Shown one piece after another: positions 1 through 7,711 of a stretch of 36,452 nucleotides of DNA (positions within the stretch are counted from its first letter, which is position 1; every line of letters begins with the position of its first letter). The stretch is from Planctomycetaceae bacterium. Its GTDB lineage: Bacteria > Planctomycetota > Planctomycetia > Pirellulales > Pirellulaceae. Made by a program: the position numbers and the translations under genes. A model generated the notes under the pieces. That model saw only the letters and a list, made by a program, of their open reading frames with translations. It was not told the origin of the DNA and made no database searches. The stretch is taken from contig WFWZ01000219.1 of the NCBI GenBank assembly GCA_015490875.1, positions 1-36,452 of the forward strand. The letters are read 5' to 3'.

Positions 1-1922
1 GCGGTGGTTTCAATATACAGAACGTCTCCGCCGGCTTCGGTCCACGCAAGCCCCGCGGCGACTCCCGGCGACAACTCGCACCGCAGCCGCTCGCTGTGGA
101 ACCGCTCGGGCCCCAACAATTCTGTCAAATCGTCCACGTGCACCACCAACGGCTCTTTCCGGCCCTGGACGAACTGCACGGCCGCCTTGCGTGCCAGACG
201 GCCGATCGTCCGTTCCAGTTCGCGCACGCCCGCTTCGCGCGTATACCGCCGGATCACATACCGCAGGGCGTCGTCGTCGATCTGAAGCTGCTCGTCAGTC
301 AGTCCCGCTTCGCGCACCTGGCGGGGAATCAGGTAACGCCGAGCAATCTCCATCTTCTCCTCATCGCTATACCCCGACAGACGCAGCAGCTCCATGCGGT
401 CGAGGAGCGGCCGTGGGATGTTGTCGAGCGTATTGGCGGTGCAGATGAAGAAGACATGCGAAAGATCGAATGCCAGGTCGAGATAGTTGTCGTGGAATTC
501 GCTGTTTTGCTGCGGGTCGAGAATCTCCATCAACGCAGCCGCCGGATCGCCCCGAAAATCCCGCCCCAGCTTATCGACCTCATCCAGCATGATGAGCGGG
601 TTGTTGCTCTTGGCATCTCGAATGGCGCGAATCACGCGCCCCGGCATCGCGCCGATATAGGTCCGTCGGTGCCCTCGCAATTCGGCCTCGTCGTGAAGTC
701 CCCCCAAAGCGATCCTCGCGAAACGCCGCCCGAGTGCCCGCGCGATCGATCGGCCTAGAGACGTCTTGCCGACGCCGGGAGGTCCGACAAAACAGAGGAT
801 GGGCGAAGAGGCCTTTGGGTTGAGTTTCATCACCGCCAGATGTTCGATGATGCGTTCCTTAATCTCCTGTAAGTCGTAGTGATCTTCGTCAAGGATAGCT
901 CGAGCATGTTCCAGATCGAGGTTGTCGGGCGTCGAGACGGCCCAAGGAAGCTCAAGCACCAGTTCCAAGTAGCTGCGCGTCAATTGATAGTCGGCGGCGT
1001 TGGGAGACATCCGCTCCAAACGGGACAATTCCCGTTCGGCCACCTCGCGCACATGTTCGGGAAGTTCAGCCTCCTCCAGCCGCCTTCGCAATTCGGCGAC
1101 ATCCGCCTCTTCGGGACTTTGCTGCCCCAGTTCTTCCTGAATGGCTCGCAGTTGCTGTTTCAGATAATACTCGCGTTGCTCGCGACTCATCTCGCTCCGC
1201 GCCGACGAAGCAATCTTCTCCCGAAGCTCGTGCACCTGCAACTCGTGCGAGAGGTACTCGTGCATCTGCTTCAGCAGCGTCAGTTCGTCGGAAGCTGCCA
1301 ACAGCTTGCGGCTCTTCTCCGCATCGAGTCCCAGCACCATCGCCAGCAAATAGACCTGATGGACGCGATCTTCGATCTGAGACAGAATCTGGACGATGGT
1401 CGCCGGCCCCTGCCCTTCCAGATGTTCGGCGATGCGGGTCGCCAGCTCGATCACCGCACGATGGACAGCCTCTGCCTCGGTCGAGGCATCGCGAATGACG
1501 GGAGCCGCCTCGGGCTCGATCACGAGGTAAGGATCGGTCTGCACGACCCTCCCGCGCTGGACGCGTTCCAAACCTTGCACGAGCAAATGGAGTGTCCCAT
1601 TGTCGGCCCGTTCGGCCTTCTTCACAACCGCCGTCGTCGCGAAGGGAAAAAGGTCATCCGTCGACGGCGTCTCGACGGAGGGGTCGACTTGAGGCACCAC
1701 GAGGAGGGCCTTGTCTTCACTGGCGAGTGCCGCTTCGACGGCGGCAACGCTCATTGGCCGTCCTACCGCCACCGGCATCACCATTTGAGGAAACAGCACG
1801 GTGTTTTTCAGAGGCAACACCGGCAGTGGCGTGGGAGAAGACTCCTTTCCCTCATCTGGTTGCTCGACGGACGTCGCCTCCGGCTGCTCGACACGCCCTT
1901 CCTCCTGCCGTAGTTCACTCAT
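1..1922 (-). CDS. lon: Lon ATP-dependent protease (3' end outside window)
   Basis: ATP-dependent cytoplasmic protease that unfolds and degrades damaged or regulatory proteins. About 640 of the usual 800 or so residues are present, reading from ATG at 1922 (MSELRQEEGRVEQ) to the window edge with no stop. The order is: LON substrate-binding N-domain (LPVLPLKNTVLFPQM near residue 35), coiled-coil helical region with EYYLKQQLRAIQEELG, AAA+ module with Walker A GPPGVGKTS and Walker B IMLDEVDK, sensor region FICTANTLDNIPRPLLDR, then the start of the protease domain (SPGVAAGLAWTEAGGDVLYI). The catalytic Ser-Lys pair lies beyond the window. The N-terminus carries about 30 acidic residues before the LON domain. 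A small heat-shock gene follows upstream on the same strand after 100 bp. Identification is firm. Confidence 0.97.
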   Translation of the reverse strand, partial: MSELRQEEGRVEQPEATSVEQPDEGKESSPTPLPVLPLKNTVLFPQMVMPVAVGRPMSVAAVEAALASEDKALLVVPQVDPSVETPSTDDLFPFATTAVVKKAERADNGTLHLLVQGLERVQRGRVVQTDPYLVIEPEAAPVIRDASTEAEAVHRAVIELATRIAEHLEGQGPATIVQILSQIEDRVHQVYLLAMVLGLDAEKSRKLLAASDELTLLKQMHEYLSHELQVHELREKIASSARSEMSREQREYYLKQQLRAIQEELGQQSPEEADVAELRRRLEEAELPEHVREVAERELSRLERMSPNAADYQLTRSYLELVLELPWAVSTPDNLDLEHARAILDEDHYDLQEIKERIIEHLAVMKLNPKASSPILCFVGPPGVGKTSLGRSIARALGRRFARIALGGLHDEAELRGHRRTYIGAMPGRVIRAIRDAKSNNPLIMLDEVDKLGRDFRGDPAAALMEILDPQQNSEFHDNYLDLAFDLSHVFFICTANTLDNIPRPLLDRMELLRLSGYSDEEKMEIARRYLIPRQVREAGLTDEQLQIDDDALRYVIRRYTREAGVRELERTIGRLARKAAVQFVQGRKEPLVVHVDDLTELLGPERFHSERLRCELSPGVAAGLAWTEAGGDVLYIETT

Positions 1923-2022
1923 CGCTGTGCCCTCACGCTTGTTCGCTAGCCGCTCGGTTTCCCCGTCGATTCCCGTGGATCACCCCTGTCTGGCAATTCG
2001 GCGACCCGACTGCCACGCCGTT

Positions 2023-2391
2023 TTATCGGTCCGCAGTCGCCTCGAGCCACACCAGCAGCATTCCCTCCTCAAACTCGGTCCGCATGCTCGCCTGCTCGAT
2101 CTCCGCCGGCAAACGTACAGCCCGCTCGAACTGGTTGTAGTTGATTTCGAGCGAATAGGATGCCAACGCCTGCCGTGCCGTCAAGTCGCGCCGTTGCCCA
2201 CGCACTCGCAACCAGGCGCCCTCACGCAAGATCTCGACATCGGCCGGGCGAACTCCCGCCAAATCGAACTTGGCCAGCCACCCAGCCGCCGTCCGGTAGA
2301 TGTCGACGTTCGGCTGCCACGTCGATCGGGAGGCCGCACAGGCTTGCGGGTCGGAGACCGCACGTATCCACCACAGAGGCCACTTTTCCAT
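2023..2391 (-). CDS. Hsp20/alpha-crystallin family small heat-shock protein
   Basis: ATP-independent holdase chaperone that keeps unfolding proteins soluble. I start it at ATG 2391 (MEKWPLWWIRAV) because GCGAGG sits about 6 bases upstream; the frame stays open to 2493 but the extra residues are low-complexity. That gives 122 residues: a short N-arm of about 25, then an alpha-crystallin domain (PNVDIYRTAAGWLAKFDLAG, EILREGAWLRVRGQR, LEINYNQFERAVRLPAEI, and FEEGMLLVWL, the counterpart of the A-x-x-x-GVL motif). The C-terminal IxI/V anchor is absent; the protein ends soon after the domain, so oligomerisation may be weak or different. It lies 100 bp upstream of lon on the same strand and could be co-transcribed with it. 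No CIRCE element is visible. Confidence 0.88.
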   Translation of the reverse strand: MEKWPLWWIRAVSDPQACAASRSTWQPNVDIYRTAAGWLAKFDLAGVRPADVEILREGAWLRVRGQRRDLTARQALASYSLEINYNQFERAVRLPAEIEQASMRTEFEEGMLLVWLEATADR

Positions 2392-2854
2392 GGATCGCCT
2401 CGCTTTCCCCTCTCTGCCTCGACGCCTACCCCCCACCAGGGCATTCCCCCAAAGCCCCTCGAGGTTACCGCAACCGGCGTTCCCATTGCCCACTTGGCAT
2501 CATATCAGCTTCAAGCCCCGATCGCACCATGTGCGACCCCGCACTCGCCACGGCCGTCCGACAAATAATCCGCACAACGCGGACAATTTGTCCGGTTTCC
2601 GTGTCGGACTGTGCGAATCCCGGCGGCGCCAGCCGTGCCGCCCCACCACTGCACGCTTTTGGCACGAAGGTTGCGTCATCGGACGCTCGATGAACCGCGC
2701 AGGCCGTGGGCAACCGCCGTTGCCGGTGGGGCAGGCGTCCACGGTGCTTCGCGGTTCCGTCGTTGTTTCCTTGTTCGCATTCGTTCCGGTCGACGACGTC
2801 ACACGGGGAAGAGGCCGGAACGTTGTTTTGGTTCACATAGGAGGAGGGTTTGTC
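2392..2854. other. Divergent intergenic region between hsp20 and degP
   Basis: This 463-bp stretch separates two divergent stress genes and must hold both promoters. Open frames cross it in several registers, but none has family-like sequence or a good ribosome site; the degP frame is open far upstream only by chance. The notable structure is the nested inverted repeat at 2556-2609, listed separately. A strong GGAGGAGG ribosome site at 2840-2847 belongs to degP. Confidence 0.6.
2556..2609. promoter_or_regulatory. Nested inverted repeat, candidate operator
   Basis: The outer arms GTCCGACA (2556-2563) and TGTCGGAC (2602-2609) are perfect complements. Between them lies a second near-perfect palindrome, CGGACAATTTGTCCG (2580-2594), with 7-bp arms and a single central base. 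The arms share the core TCCG-ACA / TGT-CGGA, so this looks like three or four related half-sites. It lies about 250 bp upstream of degP and 165 bp upstream of hsp20. A stress regulator site is an inference; a transcript hairpin is the alternative. Confidence 0.4.
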
Positions 2855-4393
2855 ATGAAAGACAAACGCAATCGTTGGTGGATTCGGGCGCTGGCGGTGT
2901 GTTTGATCACCGCTTTGGCGGTAGGAGGTACGTGGTATGTGGCGACGAGCCCGGCGACGGCCGATCGGGACATCCGGCCGGTCCAAGACCCGAAGGCATT
3001 GGAAGTCGCCGAACATCTCTCGCTGGCGTTCAAGCAAGTCGCTCAACGCGTTCGTCCATCGCTGGTCAGCATTGTCTCGGTACGCCATGTCCAACCATTG
3101 GCGGGCCTTTCGGAACGGGGAACGCCTGCGCCGGAAATCCCTGAGGAGCTACGACGCTTCTTCGGTGATGACTGGTTCGATCGGTTCGACTTACCGAGAC
3201 GACTTCCCATGCCCGAGCGCGGCTTTCGCAGCCAGGGAATGGGATCGGGGGTCATCGTCAGCCCCGATGGCCACATTCTGACCAACAACCATGTCGTCCA
3301 AGGCGCGGATGAGGTTACCGTCATCCTCAGCGACAAGCGCAAGCTCAAAGCAAAGGTCGTCGGGACCGATCCGGAAACCGATCTGGCCGTGGTCCAGGTG
3401 GACGCCCATAATTTGGTCCCTGCCACGTTGGGGAACTCGGATGAAGTCGAAGTCGGCGACTGGGTACTGGCCCTCGGGAGTCCCTTCGGCCTGAAGGAAA
3501 CGGTGACCGCGGGTATCATCAGCGCCACCGGTCGCGGGAATGTCGGCATCGCCGTCTACGAAGATTTCCTGCAGACCGATGCGGCCATCAACCCCGGGAA
3601 CAGCGGTGGTCCGCTGGTCAATCTGCGAGGCGAAGTGATCGGGATCAACACCGCGATCGCGTCGCGCAGCGGCGGCAACATGGGGGTCGGCTTCGCCATT
3701 CCGTCGAACATGGCGAAGCGCATCATGGAGCAGCTGATGCACGAGGGCCATGTCGATCGCGGCTACCTCGGCGTCTACCTGCAACCGCTCACGGAGGAGC
3801 TCGCCAGGTCGTTCGGCGTCGATCCTGACACCAAGGGCGCGTTGATCGGCGATGTGATTCCCGGCAGCCCGGCGGAAGCGGCGGGACTGAAGGCGGGTGA
3901 TATCATCACTCGGTTCGACGGTCGTCCGGTCGACTCGGCCGACGCGCTGCGGCACGCCGTGGCCAACACCAAGGCCGGATCCAAGGTGAAAGTCGAGTTC
4001 CTTCGCAAGGGACGGTCGCAGGAAGTCTTCGTAACTCTCGGACACCGTAATGAAGCGAGCGTCGCTTCCTCCACGCCTCAGTCGCGCCGTGATCAGGCGG
4101 TCGTCGAGGACAAGCTCGGCATCGCCGTTGCGGCGCTGACGCGGGAGCGCGCCAAGTCCCTTGGCTATCCCGAGAACACGCACGGGGTGGTTGTGACGCG
4201 AGTCACCCCCGGCGGGTTGGCTCAAGTCGCCGACATCCGAGCCGGTGACATCATTGTGGCCGTCGGTGATACTCCGGTCGACAGCGTCGAATCGTTCCGG
4301 CAGGCCATCGAAAAGCAGGACCTGGCGAAGGGCGTGCGACTGCAACTGCTCCGAGACCAGATTCGGCGATTCGTCTTCGTGCAGGCTCGCTGA
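2855..4393 (+). CDS. degP: DegP/HtrA family periplasmic serine protease with two PDZ domains
   Basis: Envelope protease/chaperone that degrades misfolded secreted proteins. The start at ATG 2855 follows GGAGGAGG (2840-2847) at ideal spacing and opens with a signal anchor (MKDKRNRWWIRALAVCLITA). The product is 512 residues, typical for the family. The trypsin-like domain shows the full triad: His146 in LTNNHVV, Asp176 in DPETDLAVV, and Ser250 in NPGNSGGP. PDZ1 spans about 300-390 (RGYLGVYLQPL, GSPAEAAGLKAGDIITRFDG) and PDZ2 about 420-510 (LGIAVAALT, GLAQVADIRAGDIIVAVGD). An acidic, aromatic loop (RRFFGDDWFDRFDLP, about 100-114) before the protease domain is the DegP-type LA-loop region. A hairpin follows the stop codon. 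Together with lon and hsp20 it forms a protein quality-control neighbourhood. Confidence 0.95.
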   Translation: MKDKRNRWWIRALAVCLITALAVGGTWYVATSPATADRDIRPVQDPKALEVAEHLSLAFKQVAQRVRPSLVSIVSVRHVQPLAGLSERGTPAPEIPEELRRFFGDDWFDRFDLPRRLPMPERGFRSQGMGSGVIVSPDGHILTNNHVVQGADEVTVILSDKRKLKAKVVGTDPETDLAVVQVDAHNLVPATLGNSDEVEVGDWVLALGSPFGLKETVTAGIISATGRGNVGIAVYEDFLQTDAAINPGNSGGPLVNLRGEVIGINTAIASRSGGNMGVGFAIPSNMAKRIMEQLMHEGHVDRGYLGVYLQPLTEELARSFGVDPDTKGALIGDVIPGSPAEAAGLKAGDIITRFDGRPVDSADALRHAVANTKAGSKVKVEFLRKGRSQEVFVTLGHRNEASVASSTPQSRRDQAVVEDKLGIAVAALTRERAKSLGYPENTHGVVVTRVTPGGLAQVADIRAGDIIVAVGDTPVDSVESFRQAIEKQDLAKGVRLQLLRDQIRRFVFVQAR

Positions 4394-4425
4394 AAGAGCC
4401 GCGTGGGCCAGAGGACTCCCATCCG

Positions 4426-4463
4426 GCGGCCGGCGGGATTGCAACACCTTGCCCGCCGGCCGC
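4426..4463. terminator. GC-rich hairpin between convergent genes
   Basis: GCGGCCGGCGGG (4426-4437) pairs perfectly with CCCGCCGGCCGC (4452-4463): a 12-bp stem with a 14-base loop. It lies 33 bp after the degP stop and 11 bp before the stop of the facing gene, where a bidirectional terminator is expected. There is no T-tract on either side, so it may be a Rho-assisted or attenuating hairpin rather than a classical intrinsic terminator. Confidence 0.55.
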
Positions 4464-4473
4464 TCCTCTGCGC

Positions 4474-4803
4474 TCACATCACGCGGTCCTGCGCCCAGGG
4501 GTAACGTCGCCCCGTTAGGAACTCTTTGTAGGGCGCGTCGATCGGATCGCCGATGGCATCCCGATCGTACGCAGCATAGACGGCATCGAGCAAGAGATGA
4601 ATCTGCGGATCGGAGTACCCGACGCCGGTCACTTCGAAACAGTCTCCGTTCACGTCGTAAACACGGAATCGATCGGGCCAGACGCGCACGCAGCGCAACG
4701 TCCGCAACTCGTTCCAGGCTCGCTTCAAAAAGGCCTGAACCTCTTCCGGACGCTCGGCGTCAAAGGGCATGGACGCAAGCGGCTCAGGTTCCCGTTTCCT
4801 CAC
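4474..4803 (-). CDS. Small conserved-looking hypothetical protein
   Basis: I do not recognise a named family. I prefer GTG 4803 as start because AAAGGA lies 8 bases upstream; a GTG at 4857 in the same frame would overlap the stop of the gene before it but lacks such a site. The 109-residue product is soluble: a basic N-terminus (RKREPEP), a helix with FLKRAWNELRTLR, a strand pair VRVWPDRFRVYDVNGDCFEVTG, and a helical end (DPQIHLLLDAVYAAYDRDAI, GRRYPWAQDR). It follows the response-regulator/ATPase gene by about 46 bp on the same strand and is probably co-transcribed. A function cannot be given. Confidence 0.7.
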   Translation of the reverse strand: MRKREPEPLASMPFDAERPEEVQAFLKRAWNELRTLRCVRVWPDRFRVYDVNGDCFEVTGVGYSDPQIHLLLDAVYAAYDRDAIGDPIDAPYKEFLTGRRYPWAQDRVM

Positions 4804-4849
4804 CCTACGATTCCTTTCGCAACGAGCGACTATAGCCGCCAGCCCTGCC

Positions 4850-5773
4850 TCACACACTCGCGGCTTCCGAAGGCTCGTGACACTCTAAACGCATCACGAC
4901 TTCGTTGCCCTGTTCGTTGAAGACCACGTCGTCCATGAAGTTTTGCATCAAGACGAGCCCTCGACCGGAGGCATGCTGGAGTGTTTGGGGATCGCCTCGA
5001 GCGGGTAGCTGGGAGACATCGAACCCCGAGCCCTCATCGCGAATCTTGAACTCCGCCTGGCTCGGAGTAATCTTCGCCTGCACAAATACCTTGCGGTGGC
5101 AATACGGTTCCTGCAAGCGCCGCTCGGCCGCTGCCGCCAAATCGGCACCTTGACGCAAGTGAGCACGCGTCTCCTGGACCTCCTCAGGAGTCAACTCGAG
5201 ATTGCCATGCAGCATGGCGTTCAGGAGTGCTTCTTCGAGAGCCACACCGGCGTGCATGCGCGTCGTCGTACCGCAACACTGCATCCCCATGAGCATTTGC
5301 TGCAAGAGATCGACCAAAGGGGGAACCAGCGCGGGATCGTTGTCGAGTTCGAATTGATACTCGGCGCGAGTCAGACAGCCAATCAGCCGATTGTAGTGCC
5401 GGTCCGCTTTCTCAAGCGCCATCACCTGCTCGACCGTCTCAAGCAGTTTGTCGGCCAACTGATCCTTCGGGACGTAGCTTGCCGCCCCGCGACTCAGAGC
5501 TTCCACCGCAATGTCTTCACTTCCTTGCCCCGTGACGAGGATCACGGGGACGTTGGGATGTTGGACGGCGACCTGCGTCACCAACTCCATGCCATCCATG
5601 TCGGGCATCATCAGGTCGGTCACGATCACGTCGGGTTCGGTCGTTTGCATCAATTCGAGCGCTTCGCGACCGTTCGACGCGAATTCGACCAACCAATCGA
5701 TGTCGCGAGCCAACAGACCGCCGACGAGTCGACGGTCGACTTCCGAGTCATCGACTACCAGGACGATGGGCAT
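4850..5773 (-). CDS. Response regulator fused to RsbW-type (HATPase_c_2) ATPase
   Basis: Single polypeptide of 307 residues joining a CheY-like receiver to a GHKL ATPase of the anti-sigma-factor kinase type. Receiver: VVDDSE (Asp8/Asp9), phospho-acceptor Asp53 in VTDLMMPDMDG, Thr81 in LVTGQG and Lys103 in YVPKDQ are all in place. ATPase domain: N-box EEALLNAMLHGN (Asn185), G1 box RDEGSGFD (Asp246), and ASGRGLVLMQNFMD (about 268-281). There is no HisKA dimerisation domain, so it is not a classical histidine kinase. By analogy with RsbW/SpoIIAB it may phosphorylate an anti-anti-sigma protein or bind a sigma factor under control of the receiver; that part is inference. ATG 5773 is preferred (AGGGGG just upstream) over GTG 5788. 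No STAS or sigma gene lies next to it. Confidence 0.85.
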   Translation of the reverse strand: MPIVLVVDDSEVDRRLVGGLLARDIDWLVEFASNGREALELMQTTEPDVIVTDLMMPDMDGMELVTQVAVQHPNVPVILVTGQGSEDIAVEALSRGAASYVPKDQLADKLLETVEQVMALEKADRHYNRLIGCLTRAEYQFELDNDPALVPPLVDLLQQMLMGMQCCGTTTRMHAGVALEEALLNAMLHGNLELTPEEVQETRAHLRQGADLAAAAERRLQEPYCHRKVFVQAKITPSQAEFKIRDEGSGFDVSQLPARGDPQTLQHASGRGLVLMQNFMDDVVFNEQGNEVVMRLECHEPSEAASV

Positions 5774-5839
5774 GACAAGCCCCCTCACCTCATAAAACTC
5801 GACCTAGCGTGTCCCATCGGCGCTTCACAGCGCCGATCA

Positions 5840-6892
5840 CTACAAGTGCGAAGTCAACGACGTTGGCCTCCGATACGTCCACACCGCCTCATGGGTCCAG
5901 CGAGCGCCCCCGTCATTGGAGACATCCACCCTCTCGACTACCTCTTCCAAACTCTGCCGAATCAACCTTACTCGGATCCGCTTCGACGTGCCGTCGATCC
6001 CCACGCGTTGGCCCTCAAGCCAGAGTTCGCCCAAGTCCGTCGACCGGCTTCGCGATGGGCGGCGCACCCGTCCCGCGCTCCGTTCGACCGTACCGTCGTG
6101 CCCCACACGAATCCGCTCCCACTGCTTGGCCTCGGGGTCATAATAATACATCAGCGCCGTCGTATCACCGCCCTCTCGTTGAAAAACCCCCCGCCAAGCC
6201 AACCCGTTAGCAGCAACCTCGAATGTGGCCGAACCGACCACGTTCTGGTTCGCATCGAGAACGGTCCAGCGGCCGGCCAAGAACTGGAGCTGCTCGGTCG
6301 CCGGCTTGCGGGACAGGGACTCGATGAGCGCCACGATTTCCAGAAAACGTTCGTTCTTCGCTAACCTCGCAAACGCCGGCTCCTCGGCAACCGGTACCTT
6401 CGGCTGATACCCCAGCGTCATGGCGTCCCGCAAAAATCCAATCGCCTCATCGTCCCGTCCCAATTGCGCAGCCGCCAGCGCCATTTGATACAGTGCCCAA
6501 GGACGCGTCTGGGGGAAATCGCAACAGCGCCGGTAGGCCGCCAGCGCATCTTTCCATTTCTCGAGCCGATGCAAGCCGTAACCCAAACGCGCCCAACCGT
6601 ACGGCGAATCTGGAGATACTCGCGCTAAGCGGCGGGACACCTTGACCAATCGAGCCCAGTCCTCCGCTTCCAACGCCCGTTCGCTCTCGCGGCGCAGCGC
6701 CGCTACATCCGCACTATCCTCGTTATCGTCGGCACCCGTTGACCGTCCTCCGCCCCATTGCTGCGCTGCCATGACGGCAAGGACCGCAACCACCGCCACC
6801 ATGACCATCACCTGCACGCCACGGGCGACCGAAAATGCCCCCCACCGGCGCCGCCACGATCCCCTGCGCTCGTCCGCCATGAACCGCACCAT
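5840..6892 (-). CDS. Membrane-anchored TPR-repeat protein
   Basis: 350 residues with a basic cytoplasmic N-terminus (MADERRGSWRRRWGAF), one transmembrane segment (about 26-43, VQVMVMVAVVAVLAVMAA), and TPR-like helical pairs between about 60 and 190 (RALEAEDWARLVKVSRRLAR, YGWARLGYGLHRLEKWKDAL, ALYQMALAAAQLGRDDEAI). The C-terminal 150 residues look beta-rich (LAGRWTVLDANQNVVGSATF, ERIRVGHDGTVERSAG), resembling planctomycete domains that compute or store a measured value. The role is likely scaffolding at the inner membrane, facing the periplasm. ATG 6892 and ATG 6880 are both possible; GAGGGATGG precedes the second. It may be the first gene of a minus-strand run with the response-regulator ATPase 66 bp downstream. 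Confidence 0.75.
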   Translation of the reverse strand: MVRFMADERRGSWRRRWGAFSVARGVQVMVMVAVVAVLAVMAAQQWGGGRSTGADDNEDSADVAALRRESERALEAEDWARLVKVSRRLARVSPDSPYGWARLGYGLHRLEKWKDALAAYRRCCDFPQTRPWALYQMALAAAQLGRDDEAIGFLRDAMTLGYQPKVPVAEEPAFARLAKNERFLEIVALIESLSRKPATEQLQFLAGRWTVLDANQNVVGSATFEVAANGLAWRGVFQREGGDTTALMYYYDPEAKQWERIRVGHDGTVERSAGRVRRPSRSRSTDLGELWLEGQRVGIDGTSKRIRVRLIRQSLEEVVERVDVSNDGGARWTHEAVWTYRRPTSLTSHL

Positions 6893-7121
6893 CCCTCGAG
6901 ACCAACAACTCGTTGTACCGCCTCACCCCCCTCAATGTATCCGGATCCCCACCCCGACGCAAATCGGGGCTGGCGGCGGCCAACTCGTCACGTCCCCTTC
7001 GCTGTTGCCCGGCCCCCGCGACAACGCAGACTCCCCTATCCCACTCCCACGCGACAAGACGCCTATGGGAAGGCAGAGCCCACCAACAGGTTTAGAATCG
7101 ACACTTTATTCGGCTCTCTGG

Positions 7122-7151
7122 TTTACAAAACATTCCCATTTGTGATATCCT
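7122..7151 (+). promoter_or_regulatory. Candidate sigma-70-type promoter of the Lrp-like regulator
   Basis: TTTACA (7122-7127) and TATCCT (7146-7151) are separated by 18 bases in a locally A+T-rich patch that stands out from the G+C-rich surroundings. Transcription would begin near 7158, almost at the ATG at 7160, which lacks a Shine-Dalgarno site. A leaderless or nearly leaderless mRNA is therefore plausible. The -10 match is imperfect. Confidence 0.35.
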
Positions 7152-7159
7152 GTTCTTTC

Positions 7160-7663
7160 ATGAGTGGCACATCGATTGATCTCGACCAAATCGACCTCTC
7201 GGTCCTTCAGCGACTTCAGGACGACGCCCGCGTCACGCACCGGGACCTGGCCCGGCACGTGTCCCTTTCGCCCCCAGGTGTGGTCAAACGCCTGCGGCGA
7301 CTCGAGCAGTCCGGCGTCGTCAAGCAGTACACGGCGATCCTCGACCGCGAGGCCATCGGTTACGACCTCCTCTGCTTTGTGCATGTGACATTGGCGCACC
7401 ACGAAGTCGAGGCGGTACGGAGGTTCCGAGAAGCAATTGTCGATATCCCCGAGGTGCTCGAGTGCCACCATGTAACCGGTGAGTTCGACTACTTGATTAA
7501 GGTGCTGGTCAAGAACCACCACCACCTCGAGGCGTTCCTCGTGGAAAAACTCACGCCCCTCCCTGGCGTCGATCGGATTCGCACGAGCGTCGTGCTGCGC
7601 GAAGTCAAATGCACGACCGCGCTTCCAGTCACGCCGGATGGGGAACCATCACATAAGTCCTAA
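7160..7663 (+). CDS. Lrp/AsnC family transcriptional regulator
   Basis: 167 residues, normal length for the family. The N-terminal winged helix-turn-helix is clear: DLDQIDLSVLQRLQDDAR, then RDLARHVSLSPPGVVKRLRRL and GVVKQYTAILD. The C-terminal RAM ligand-binding and oligomerisation domain follows (DLLCFVHVTL, FREAIVDIPEVLECHHVTGE, FDYLIKVLV, LPGVDRIRTSVVL). Feast/famine regulators of this type usually bind an amino acid. It stands 48 bp upstream of 4-hydroxyphenylpyruvate dioxygenase on the same strand, so I infer that it senses an aromatic amino acid (tyrosine or phenylalanine) or 4-hydroxyphenylpyruvate and controls the operon and itself. ATG 7160 is chosen because the domain starts there; there is no upstream Shine-Dalgarno site. 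Confidence 0.92.
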   Translation: MSGTSIDLDQIDLSVLQRLQDDARVTHRDLARHVSLSPPGVVKRLRRLEQSGVVKQYTAILDREAIGYDLLCFVHVTLAHHEVEAVRRFREAIVDIPEVLECHHVTGEFDYLIKVLVKNHHHLEAFLVEKLTPLPGVDRIRTSVVLREVKCTTALPVTPDGEPSHKS

Positions 7664-7711
7664 GTCGGAAAACACTCGTCCCTCAACTCGTCACGAACTC
7701 AGGAGTTTGCC

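Noticed and set aside
2392-2854. CIRCE element for heat-shock control
   Set aside because: No TTAGCACTC-N9-GAGTGCTAA-like sequence was found between hsp20 and degP.
3191-4477. A 428-codon open frame opposite degP
   Set aside because: Its product is a low-complexity, Arg/Asp/Gly-rich sequence with no family motifs. It lies entirely opposite a well-supported protease gene, as expected for antisense frames in G+C-rich DNA.
5096-6364. A 422-codon plus-strand frame opposite the receiver-ATPase and TPR genes
   Set aside because: It spans two clear genes and the gap between them, and its product is His/Arg/Pro-rich without motifs.
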